From: CAISIP01 sp965278985
GTDB lineage: Bacteria > Pseudomonadota > Gammaproteobacteria > Burkholderiales > Burkholderiaceae_C
Direction: 5' to 3'
DNA: 64,000 nucleotides
NCBI GenBank assembly: GCA_965278985.1
Contig: OZ257131.1
Coordinates: forward strand, 1,364,001-1,428,000
In this document: positions 26,414 through 34,016 of the stretch, in pieces
Numbering within the stretch: position 1 is the stretch's first letter
How the letters are laid out: the number at the start of each line of letters is the position of its first letter
The notes under the pieces: model-generated
Told to the model about the DNA's origin: nothing
Seen by the model: the letters and a program-made list of their open reading frames with translations, nothing else
The model's database searches: none
Made by a program: the position numbers and the translations under genes

Positions 26414-27214
26414 ATGAACTCCATGGCTCGCAGCGTGCAACAGCTTTTTGACCTTCGCGGCAAGACCGCACTCGTCACCGGAGGCTCGCGCGGCCTCGGC
26501 CTGCAGATGGCCCGGGCCCTGGGCGAGGCCGGCGCGCGCCTGATGATCAGCTCGCGCAAGGCGACCGACCTGGAAGAGACCGTGGCAGACCTGCAGGCCG
26601 AGGGCCTCGACGCGCGCTGGATCGCGGCCGACTGCGCCGTGGAGGCGGACCTCCGCCGCCTGGCCGACCAGACCCTGCAGCGCATGGGCCCGGTGGACAT
26701 CCTGGTCAACAACGCCGGCGCCACCTGGGGCGCACCGGCCGAGGACTACCCCCTGGAGGCCTGGGACAAGGTCATGAACCTCAACGTGCGCGGGTACTTC
26801 ATCCTGAGCCAGCACATCGCCAAGGCCTGCATGATCGAGCGCCGCCAGGGCCGCATCATCAACGTGGCCTCCATCACCGGCCTGGGCGGCAATCCGCCGG
26901 AGCTGAAGACCATCGCCTACAACACCTCCAAGGCTGCTGCAATCAACTTCACGCGCGCGCTGGCGGCCGAATGGGGCAAGTACAACATCACCGTCAACGC
27001 CATCTGCCCGGGCTTCTTCCCCAGCCGCATGACACGGGGCACGCTGCAGGAGGTCGGCGCGGAGGCAATGGCCGCGCACGCGCCGCTGCTGCGCCTGGGC
27101 GACGACGAAGACCTGAAGGGCATCACGCTGCTGTATGCCTCCGAGGCCGGCAAACACATCACGGGCCAGTATCTGGCGGTGGACGGTGGGGTGTCCGCCG
27201 TGACGGGGGGCTGA
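26414..27214 (+). CDS. SDR-family oxidoreductase (3-ketoacyl reductase/dehydrogenase type)
   Basis: A 266-residue short-chain dehydrogenase. Cofactor motif TGGSRGLG (about residues 22-29), NNAG at about 98, catalytic Ser in ASITG and YNTSK with the Tyr-Lys pair. Arg after the first strand (SSRKATD) suggests NADP(H). The end shows the AVDGGVSAVTGG pattern of the classical FabG/gluconate-dehydrogenase-like SDRs. ATG 26414 is followed by an in-frame ATG at 26423, which is equally possible. The gene is 97 bp after the small membrane protein gene and 3 bp before a thioesterase gene. Confidence 0.9.
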   Translation: MNSMARSVQQLFDLRGKTALVTGGSRGLGLQMARALGEAGARLMISSRKATDLEETVADLQAEGLDARWIAADCAVEADLRRLADQTLQRMGPVDILVNNAGATWGAPAEDYPLEAWDKVMNLNVRGYFILSQHIAKACMIERRQGRIINVASITGLGGNPPELKTIAYNTSKAAAINFTRALAAEWGKYNITVNAICPGFFPSRMTRGTLQEVGAEAMAAHAPLLRLGDDEDLKGITLLYASEAGKHITGQYLAVDGGVSAVTGG

Positions 27215-27217
27215 GCG

Positions 27218-27658
27218 ATGGCCGAACGCGAGATTCCCGCGGCCATCCCCTTCGGCGTGCCGCTGCCCTTCATCGAGCACCTGGGCATCACGATGCACCG
27301 CCTCGAGGGTGGCCAGTCCGAGCTGCGGTACCTGCCCCGGACCGAGCACCGCAACACCCACGAGATCACGCATGGCGGTGTGATCCTGACCCTCATGGAC
27401 GTGGCCATGGGTTCCGCCGCGCGCAGCGCCGAGGCCGGCATGACGGTGGTGACCGTGGAGCTCAAATGCAGCTTCATGCGCCCGGCCGACGGCCCGCTGG
27501 TGGCACGCGGCCAGGTGCTGAGCCGCTCCCGCCGCATGGCCTTCATGGAAGCCCGTGTCTTCGATGCGCAGGACCAACTCTGCGCCCACGCTACCGGCAC
27601 CTTCAAGTACGTGCCACCCGGTTCGCGCGCCGCGTCCCCGGCGCCCGAAGCCGGCTGA
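27218..27658 (+). CDS. PaaI-family hotdog thioesterase (second copy in block)
   Basis: A 146-residue thioesterase-superfamily protein with the motif EITHGGVILTLMDVAMGSAA and the following MTVVTVELKCSFMRPA strand. Expected to hydrolyse acyl-CoA esters. It is not a near copy of the protein at 23796, so this is not a recent tandem duplication. It starts 3 bp after the SDR gene and is followed, 21 bp later, by the reductase gene. Confidence 0.88.
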   Translation: MAEREIPAAIPFGVPLPFIEHLGITMHRLEGGQSELRYLPRTEHRNTHEITHGGVILTLMDVAMGSAARSAEAGMTVVTVELKCSFMRPADGPLVARGQVLSRSRRMAFMEARVFDAQDQLCAHATGTFKYVPPGSRAASPAPEAG

Positions 27659-27679
27659 ACATCCCCAGGAGAACCTCCC

Positions 27680-28708
27680 ATGACCCAGAACCCCCTGAAC
27701 CGCCGTATCGTGCTGGACCACCGCCCCACGGGCCAGGCCAGCGCCGCCAACTTCCGCATGGAGACCGTACCCATCCCCGAGCCCGGCGAGGGGCAGGTGC
27801 TGGTGCGCAACCACTACATGAGCGTGGACCCGTACATGCGTGGCCGCATGAATGCCGGCCGCAGTTATGCCGTGGCACAGGCGGTGGGTGAGGTGATGGG
27901 CGGCGGTACGGTGGGCGAGATCGTCGCCTCCAACGTGTCCGACGCGCGCGTCGGCGACCTGGTGGTCACGCGCGGTGGCTGGCAGGACTACGCGCTGGTC
28001 ACGCCGGGCCGTGGCGAGATGCTGCGCAAGGTGGATGCGGGTCGCCATCCGCTGAGCTGGCACCTGGGTGCGCTGGGCATGCCCGGCATCACGGCATACG
28101 TGGGCCTGGTGGTGGTCGCGCAAATCCAGGCCGGCGAGACCGTGGTCTGCAGCGCCGCCGCAGGCGCCGTGGGCAGCGCGGTGGCGGCCGTGGCCAAAGG
28201 GCGGGGCTGCCGTGTCATCGGCATCGCGGGTGGCGCGGAGAAGTGCCGTTATGCGGTGGAAGAGCTGGGCTACGACCTCTGCCTGGACTACAAGGCCCAC
28301 GCCAACGCTGCCAGCCTGTCGAAGGCGCTGGAAGAAGCCTGCCCGGAAGGCGTGGAGGTCTACTTCGAGAACGTGGGCGGCATGGTGCAGGAGGCCGTGT
28401 TGCCGCGCCTCAAGGACCATGGCCGGATCGCAGTGTGCGGCCTGATCGCGGGCTACGACGGCGCCCCCATGCCCATGGCCGAGCCGCGCTGGATCCTGAC
28501 CAGCCGGCTGCGCATCCAGGGCTTCACGGTGGGGGACTACCAGCAGCACTGGGACGATGCGTTGAAAGAGCTGGAGGCCCGCGCCGACGACGGCAGCCTT
28601 CGCCCACGCGAGAGCATCGCGCAGGGCCTGGAGAATGCACCCGAGGCCTTTCTGGGCCTGCTGCGGGGCCACAATCTGGGCAAGCAGCTGGTGCGGCTCA
28701 TCCCCTGA
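27680..28708 (+). CDS. NADP-dependent medium-chain reductase (CurA/prostaglandin-reductase type)
   Basis: A 342-residue zinc-independent medium-chain dehydrogenase/reductase. It has the opening VLDHRPTGQASAANF, MSVDPYMRGRMN (about residues 50-62), LGMPGITAYVGL, the nucleotide-binding CSAAAGAVGS and the YFENVGG segment typical of CurA/YncB-like 2-enoate reductases. These enzymes reduce the C=C bond of enones or enoyl compounds with NADPH. AGGAG lies 8 bp before ATG. It may reduce an unsaturated intermediate or detoxify reactive enals from lipid oxidation. Confidence 0.92.
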   Translation: MTQNPLNRRIVLDHRPTGQASAANFRMETVPIPEPGEGQVLVRNHYMSVDPYMRGRMNAGRSYAVAQAVGEVMGGGTVGEIVASNVSDARVGDLVVTRGGWQDYALVTPGRGEMLRKVDAGRHPLSWHLGALGMPGITAYVGLVVVAQIQAGETVVCSAAAGAVGSAVAAVAKGRGCRVIGIAGGAEKCRYAVEELGYDLCLDYKAHANAASLSKALEEACPEGVEVYFENVGGMVQEAVLPRLKDHGRIAVCGLIAGYDGAPMPMAEPRWILTSRLRIQGFTVGDYQQHWDDALKELEARADDGSLRPRESIAQGLENAPEAFLGLLRGHNLGKQLVRLIP

Positions 28709-28736
28709 GCCACGCGGGCCGAAGCAGGAGACGCGC

Positions 28737-30395
28737 ATGGCCATTCCCGCCACCCACGAGGTCCACAACCAGCCCACCGTGCTGGAGGACTATTGCCTCT
28801 TCGAGACCAACCGTCCATTGCAGGACGCCCTGCGCCTGCAGGCTCCCGGGCTGGACACACAGCGGCTGCGCGCACTGGGTGCACGCATGGGCAGCCGCGA
28901 GATGCAAACCCATGCGCGGCTGGCCAACGTCCACACGCCGCAGCTGCACCAGCACGACCGCTTCGGCCGCCGCGTGGACAGCGTGGAGTTCCACCCCAGC
29001 TACCACGCGCTGTTGGCCGCGGCCATGGACGCCGGCCTGCACAGCCGCCCCTGGGATGCCGTGCCTGCGGGCAGCACGCCCACGGGCCATCTGGAGCGCG
29101 CCGCGGGCTTCATGCTCTTCACCGAGTGCGAGCCCTCGGTGTTGTGCCCCATCTCCATGACCTACGCCGTGCGGCCCGCGCTGCGCGCCAATGCCGCGAT
29201 CCACACGGCCTGGCAGCCAGGCCTGTCGGGCACCGTCTACGACCCACGGCTCACGCGCTGGAGCGACAAGACCGGCCTGACCATGGGCATGGGCATGACC
29301 GAGAAGCAGGGTGGCTCGGACGTGCGTGCCAACAGCACGCGTGCCGAGCCCGACGGCAGCGACGCCTGGGGCGCGCGTTATGCCGTCACGGGCCACAAGT
29401 GGTTCATGTCCGCGCCCATGTGCGACGCCTTCCTGGTGCTCGCGCAGACGTCCTCGGGGCTGTCCTGCCTGTTCCTGCCGCGCGTGCTGCCCGATGGGTC
29501 GCTCAACGCCATCGCCATCCAGCGCCTCAAGGACAAGCTGGGCAACAAGGCCAACGCCAGTTCCGAGGTGGAGTTCCATGGCGCCACGGCCTGGCTGGTG
29601 GGCCCCGAGGGCAACGGCATCGCGCAGATCCTGGAGATGGGCACGCTCACGCGGCTGGACTGCTCGCTGGGCACGGCCGGGCTGATGCGCCAGGCCCTGA
29701 GCCTGGCGCTGCACCACACGTCCCAGCGCAACGCCTTCGGCGGTCCGCTGCTGGACAAGCCTTTGATGCGCAATGTGCTGGCCGACCTGGCGCTGGAGTC
29801 CGAGGCCGCCACGGCGCTGGCGCTGCGCCTGGCCCGCGCCTTCGACCAGGCCGCCGACCCGCACGAACGCGCAATAGCGCGCCTGCTCACACCGGTCGCC
29901 AAGTTCTGGATCTGTAAACGCGGCAGCCTCTTCGCGCAGGAGGCCATGGAGTGCCTGGGTGGCAACGGGTATGTGGAGGCCGGCGGCGAGGGTGTCATGG
30001 CGCGTATCTACCGCGAGATGCCGCTCAACTCCATCTGGGAGGGGGCAGGCAACATCATGGCGCTGGACCTGCTTCGCGCCATCCGCAAGGCCGACGCCGC
30101 CGCCGCACTGGCGAAAGAGCTGGAGCCCGCGCGCCGCGCCCACCCGGCGCTGGAGCGCCTCGCCGCTGCGTTGCCCACCCGCGTGGAGCAGATGGCCACC
30201 GAGATGGAAGCCCGCCGCCTGGCCCAGGACATCGCCCTGGCCGTGCAGGCCTCCCTGCTGTACCAGAGTGCGCCGGGGGCCGTGTTCGCGGCCTTCTGCG
30301 ATGCGCGGCTGGGCGGCGACTGGGGCTACAGCTTCGGTACGCTGGGCGCCGCCACCAACTTCGACACCATCCTGCAACGCGCCATGCCGACCTGA
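28737..30395 (+). CDS. AidB-like acyl-CoA dehydrogenase
   Basis: A 552-residue flavoprotein of the AidB/isovaleryl-CoA-dehydrogenase-like group. The FAD motif MGMTEKQGGSDVRAN (about residues 183-197) and the closing ECLGGNGYVEAGGEGVMAR segment are characteristic of AidB, whose E. coli member is induced in the Ada alkylation response. Upstream in-frame codons are open but lie in the previous spacer, so ATG 28737 with GCAGGAG ahead was used. Its place in an acyl-CoA operon favours a metabolic role over DNA protection, but sequence alone does not decide. Confidence 0.9.
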   Translation: MAIPATHEVHNQPTVLEDYCLFETNRPLQDALRLQAPGLDTQRLRALGARMGSREMQTHARLANVHTPQLHQHDRFGRRVDSVEFHPSYHALLAAAMDAGLHSRPWDAVPAGSTPTGHLERAAGFMLFTECEPSVLCPISMTYAVRPALRANAAIHTAWQPGLSGTVYDPRLTRWSDKTGLTMGMGMTEKQGGSDVRANSTRAEPDGSDAWGARYAVTGHKWFMSAPMCDAFLVLAQTSSGLSCLFLPRVLPDGSLNAIAIQRLKDKLGNKANASSEVEFHGATAWLVGPEGNGIAQILEMGTLTRLDCSLGTAGLMRQALSLALHHTSQRNAFGGPLLDKPLMRNVLADLALESEAATALALRLARAFDQAADPHERAIARLLTPVAKFWICKRGSLFAQEAMECLGGNGYVEAGGEGVMARIYREMPLNSIWEGAGNIMALDLLRAIRKADAAAALAKELEPARRAHPALERLAAALPTRVEQMATEMEARRLAQDIALAVQASLLYQSAPGAVFAAFCDARLGGDWGYSFGTLGAATNFDTILQRAMPT

Positions 30396-30407
30396 AGGAG
30401 TGACACC

Positions 30408-31349
30408 ATGAGCGACATCATCCTGCACCAGTACGCGACTTCACCCTTTGCGGAGAAAGTCCGCCGCATCCTGGCCTTCAAGGGCCTGGCCTGGCGCGCC
30501 GTGGACATCCCGATGGTCGCGCCCAAGCCCGACGTGGAGGCGCTGACCGGTGGCTACCGCAAGACCCCCATCCTGCAGATCGGTGCCGACATATGGTGCG
30601 ACACCGCGCTGATCTGCGACGTGCTGGAGCACCTGCAGCCCGAGCCCACGCTGTACCCGCTGCATGCCAAGGGCCTGTCGCGCATCGTGGCGCACTGGGC
30701 CGACAACCAGCTGTTCTGGCCCGCGATGGCGCACAGCTTCCATGCCAAGGGTGCGGCCCATGTGCTGGCAGACAAGACACCCGACGAGGCCAAGGCCTTC
30801 GGCGAGGACCGCATGAAGATGCGCATCGCCGTGCCGCGCATCCCGCCGGCCGACGCGCTGGGCGCCTACCGCTCTCACCTGCGCCGCATCGCGAACATGC
30901 TGGAGGAGGGTGAGTTCCTGCTGGGCCTGCAGCCCTGCATCGCCGACTTCGCGGTCTACCACCCGTTGTGGTTCACGCGCCACCGCGCCACGCCGATGGC
31001 CGGCATCTTCGAGGCCACACCCTCGGTGCTCGAATGGATGGACCGCATCGCGGCACTCGGCGAGGAGCGCCGCAGCACCATGGCATCGGCCGAGGCGGTT
31101 GCCGTGGCCCAGGCTGCCACGCCGGCGCCGCTGGACGCATCCGAGCCCTTCCAGGACGACCACGGCATCCCGCTGGGCACGCGCGTGACCATCGTGGCGG
31201 ATGCTTTCGGCCCGGAGCCCACGGAAGGTGAACTGGTGGCCGCCACGCGCATGCACTACACGCTGCGCCGTGAGGATCCGCGCGCCGGCACGGTGCATGT
31301 GCATTTCCCGCGCATGGGGTATGTGATGCGCGTGGCTCGGCCTGCATGA
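30408..31349 (+). CDS. Glutathione S-transferase family protein with extra C-terminal domain
   Basis: A 313-residue protein. Residues 1 to about 220 are a GST: thioredoxin-like part with ATSPFAEKVRRILAFKGL and the RKTPILQIG cis-proline loop, then an all-helical part. About 80 residues follow that a GST does not have: an Ala/Glu linker and a compact beta-rich segment (about 248-313; GIPLGTRVTIVADAFG...HVHFPRMGYVMR). I do not recognise this added domain. The gene has a strong AAGGAG site and its stop overlaps the next start by 4 bp. The role within an acyl-CoA gene block is unknown. Confidence 0.85.
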   Translation: MSDIILHQYATSPFAEKVRRILAFKGLAWRAVDIPMVAPKPDVEALTGGYRKTPILQIGADIWCDTALICDVLEHLQPEPTLYPLHAKGLSRIVAHWADNQLFWPAMAHSFHAKGAAHVLADKTPDEAKAFGEDRMKMRIAVPRIPPADALGAYRSHLRRIANMLEEGEFLLGLQPCIADFAVYHPLWFTRHRATPMAGIFEATPSVLEWMDRIAALGEERRSTMASAEAVAVAQAATPAPLDASEPFQDDHGIPLGTRVTIVADAFGPEPTEGELVAATRMHYTLRREDPRAGTVHVHFPRMGYVMRVARPA

Positions 31350-31837
31350 CAGCGTCGGCAGACCTGCAGTGGACCCTGCGGTGGTCCCTGGACGATTTCT
31401 CGCCACGCGGGCTCTATGACCTGCTACGCCTGCGCAGCGAAGTCTTCGTGGTCGAACAGGCCTGCATCTTCCAGGACATGGACGGCCTGGACGACCGCGC
31501 CCTGCATGTGCTGGGGCATGACGCCACCGGCCAACTCGTCGCCTACGCGCGCTGCTTCGACAAGGGCATCACCTTCGACGAGGCCAGCATCGGCCGCGTG
31601 ATCACCTGCGGCGCGGCGCGTGGCAGCGGACTGGGCCACCGGCTCATCGACCGCGCCATGGCCGCGGTGGGCGAGCGCTGGGGCGTGCAGCCCATCCGCA
31701 TCGGCGCGCAGGCACGGCTGCGGCGTTTCTACGAAGGCCACGGCTTCGTGGACCTGCAGCGCCCGTACGTGGAAGACGGCATCGACCACCTGGAAATGGT
31801 GTGGCAACCGGAAAAGAACTTAAAGGAGAACCCATGA
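31346..31837 (+). CDS. GNAT-family N-acetyltransferase, ElaA type
   Basis: A 163-residue acetyltransferase resembling ElaA: LLRLRSEVFVVEQACIFQDMDGLD (about residues 26-50) followed by an acetyl-CoA-binding turn GAARGSGLGHRLI. Target unknown; ElaA-like proteins have no settled substrate. Overlaps the GST gene and the following SDR gene by 4 bp each, so it is firmly inside the operon. Confidence 0.88.
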   Translation: MTASADLQWTLRWSLDDFSPRGLYDLLRLRSEVFVVEQACIFQDMDGLDDRALHVLGHDATGQLVAYARCFDKGITFDEASIGRVITCGAARGSGLGHRLIDRAMAAVGERWGVQPIRIGAQARLRRFYEGHGFVDLQRPYVEDGIDHLEMVWQPEKNLKENP

Positions 31838-32748
31838 TCGACGACTTCCGAAACAAGACCGCCGTGTTGACCGGCGCCGGCTCCGGCTTCGGGCTGGAAT
31901 GCGCGCGCATCGGCGCACGCCGCGGCATGCACCTGGTGCTGGTGGACGTGCAGCAGGACGCGCTGGACGCTGCTGCCGCCGAGATGCAGGCGGCTGGCGC
32001 ACAGGTGCTGGCCCGCCGCGTCGATGTGTCCAAGGCCGACCAGGTGGAGGCCCTGGCCGCCGAGGTGCAGGCCCGTTTCGGCGCGCCCCACCTGGTGTTC
32101 AACAACGCCGGCGTGGGCGGCGGTGGGTTGATCTGGGAGAACACGCTCAAGGACTGGGAGTGGATCCTGGGCGTGAACCTGATGGGCGTGGTGCACGGCG
32201 TGCGCAGCTTCACGCCCATGATGCTCGAGGCCGCGCGCCGCGACCCGGCCTGGCGCGGCCACATCGTCAACACGGCCAGCATGGCGGGCCTGGTGAACAT
32301 GCCCAACATGGGGGTCTACAACGTCAGCAAGCACGCGGTCGTGAGCCTGACCGAGACGCTGTTCCAGGACCTGTCCCTGGTCACGGACCAGGTCGGCGCC
32401 AGCGTGTTGTGCCCCTTCTTCGTGCCCACCGGCATCACCCAGAGTGGCCGCAACCGCCCGCAGGACCTGGCCGACGCCGACAAGCCGCTCACGGCCAGCC
32501 AGCGGGTCGGGCAGGCCATGGTCGAGAAGGCCGTGGGCTCGGGCCGTGTGTCGGCCACCGATGTGGCGCAATACGTCTTCGATGCCGTGGCCGCCAACCG
32601 CTTCTACATCTACAGCCACCCCAAGGCGCTCAAGTCCGTGCAGCAACGCATGGAGGATGTGGTGGGTATCCGCAACCCGCAGGATGCCTTCGCCGAGCGG
32701 CCCCAGGTGGGCGAGGAGTTGCGGCGCGCGTTGCGCGCGCCGCACTGA
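31834..32748 (+). CDS. SDR-family oxidoreductase
   Basis: A 304-residue short-chain dehydrogenase with TGAGSGFG cofactor motif (about residues 13-20), an Asp after the second strand (LVDVQQ) that points to NAD(H), NNAG at about 91 and catalytic YNVSKH. The long C terminus is like the group of SDRs acting on hydroxyacyl or alcohol substrates of larger size. AAAGGAGAA ribosome site 3 bp before ATG. Last gene of the acyl-CoA block, convergent with the CorA-like gene 3 bp away. Confidence 0.9.
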   Translation: MIDDFRNKTAVLTGAGSGFGLECARIGARRGMHLVLVDVQQDALDAAAAEMQAAGAQVLARRVDVSKADQVEALAAEVQARFGAPHLVFNNAGVGGGGLIWENTLKDWEWILGVNLMGVVHGVRSFTPMMLEAARRDPAWRGHIVNTASMAGLVNMPNMGVYNVSKHAVVSLTETLFQDLSLVTDQVGASVLCPFFVPTGITQSGRNRPQDLADADKPLTASQRVGQAMVEKAVGSGRVSATDVAQYVFDAVAANRFYIYSHPKALKSVQQRMEDVVGIRNPQDAFAERPQVGEELRRALRAPH

Positions 32749-32751
32749 GCG

Positions 32752-33888
32752 TCAGGGGTCGCGGCGCTGGTTGCGGAAAGCGAACCAGCCCGCCACCGCC
32801 GTGAAGCCGATCACCACGCTCACCAGTATCCAGAAGCCGTGGGGGTTGTCGGCCAACGGCACCCCGCCCACATTCATGCCGAACAGGCCGGCCAGGATGT
32901 TGATCGGCAGGGCCAGCACCGTCACCACAGTCAGCACGAACAGGCTGCGGCTGGTGCCTTCGTTGACGGCCGCGGCCAGCTCTTCCTGCACCAGGCGGAT
33001 GCGTTCCTGCAGCGCCGTCATGTCGCGCAGCGCCACGGAGAACTCCTCGGTGGACTGGCGCAGCTCGTCCACGTCGCGCTCGGCCATCCACTGCGGCGGG
33101 TGCTGCAACAGGCGGAACAGCGCCGCGGGCTCGGGCGCCAGCAGCCGCTGCAGCCGCACCAGCAGGCGCCGCAACGCACCCAGGCGGCTGCGCTTCTGGT
33201 CCAGCCTGCCCGCGAGCAGGCTGTCCTCGATCTGGTCGACGCGCCGCGTGACGCCGCGCACCACGTCCACCAGCACGTCGGCCTGCGCGCGCAGCAGGCG
33301 CTCCAGCAGTTCCACCGTGGAGCGCATGGGTTCGCCACGCTGGATGGCCACGCGCAGCTGGTCCACCGAGCGCAGGGGTGACTGCCGCGCCGTGACCACC
33401 AGCCGGCGGTCCACGCTGATCCACAACGTGGCTATGTCGGAGGCGTCGAAGCTGAAGTCGAACTGCACGTCGTTGATGACGGCGATCAGCGCCTGGTCGT
33501 CGCGCTCGATGCGGGTCGAATGCAGCCCGCCCTGCAGGGCCTCGAAGAACGCATCACTCAGGTTCGCATGCCGCCGCAGCCAGCGTTCGGCCGCGCTGTG
33601 GGACAGGTTGAAATGCAGCCAGGCGAAGCTGGCGTGTCCGTCCGGCGCGGTTGCGGGTGAAGGTGACGATGACGGGGAGGGGGTGGGGGTTCCAATGATC
33701 TCGGCCAGCCAGGCCGCCGCCGCGTCGGAGTCCATGCCCTGCGCCGGCTGCTCGCCGTCGAAGCGGTAGCCGCAGATCAGTCCGAAAGCGTCCGCACCGT
33801 AGTGCGACGGGACGAGGGCGGCCGGGGGCTGGGGTTCCCGGTCCCGCAGGCCCTGGTGCAGGCGTTCATGGAGGCGTGCGCTGTCCAT
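32752..33888 (-). CDS. CorA/ZntB-family divalent cation transporter
   Basis: A 378-residue protein with a large soluble N-terminal domain, a long coiled-coil-like helix rich in Arg and Leu (about residues 200-310), and two C-terminal membrane segments. The first ends in the family signature FGMNVGGVP (GMN). It would form a pentameric channel for Mg2+ or Zn2+. The ZntB branch is favoured by the loop after GMN (VGGVPLADN instead of the MPE of CorA). A Ser/Pro-rich insertion at about residues 68-82 is unusual. ATG 33888 is preferred over an in-frame upstream Met. Confidence 0.9.
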   Translation of the reverse strand: MDSARLHERLHQGLRDREPQPPAALVPSHYGADAFGLICGYRFDGEQPAQGMDSDAAAAWLAEIIGTPTPSPSSSPSPATAPDGHASFAWLHFNLSHSAAERWLRRHANLSDAFFEALQGGLHSTRIERDDQALIAVINDVQFDFSFDASDIATLWISVDRRLVVTARQSPLRSVDQLRVAIQRGEPMRSTVELLERLLRAQADVLVDVVRGVTRRVDQIEDSLLAGRLDQKRSRLGALRRLLVRLQRLLAPEPAALFRLLQHPPQWMAERDVDELRQSTEEFSVALRDMTALQERIRLVQEELAAAVNEGTSRSLFVLTVVTVLALPINILAGLFGMNVGGVPLADNPHGFWILVSVVIGFTAVAGWFAFRNQRRDP

Positions 33889-33967
33889 CCGGGTGGCGGC
33901 GCACCGCAAGGTGGCCAAAAGATGGCGATCTTGCGCCGCGTGTGTGACGCTTTGATGTCGAGGCGGT

Positions 33968-34016
33968 GACGCCGCGCCGTGCGGTTCCGTGCCGTGGCCC
34001 GGCGGCGCGGGGCGTC
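33968..34016. repeat. Large GC-rich hairpin past the GGDEF/EAL gene
   Basis: Arms GACGCC-GCGCCG and CGGCGC-GG-GGCGTC (12 paired bases with a 2-base bulge) enclose a 23-base loop. The distal arm touches the stop codon of the GGDEF/EAL gene. No T run follows on the minus strand, so it is at best an imperfect terminator or mRNA 3'-end stabiliser. Confidence 0.4.

Noticed and set aside
26210..28777. A long minus-strand open frame over the SDR, PaaI and reductase genes
   Set aside because: It spans three genes with intact motifs and its own product has no family features.
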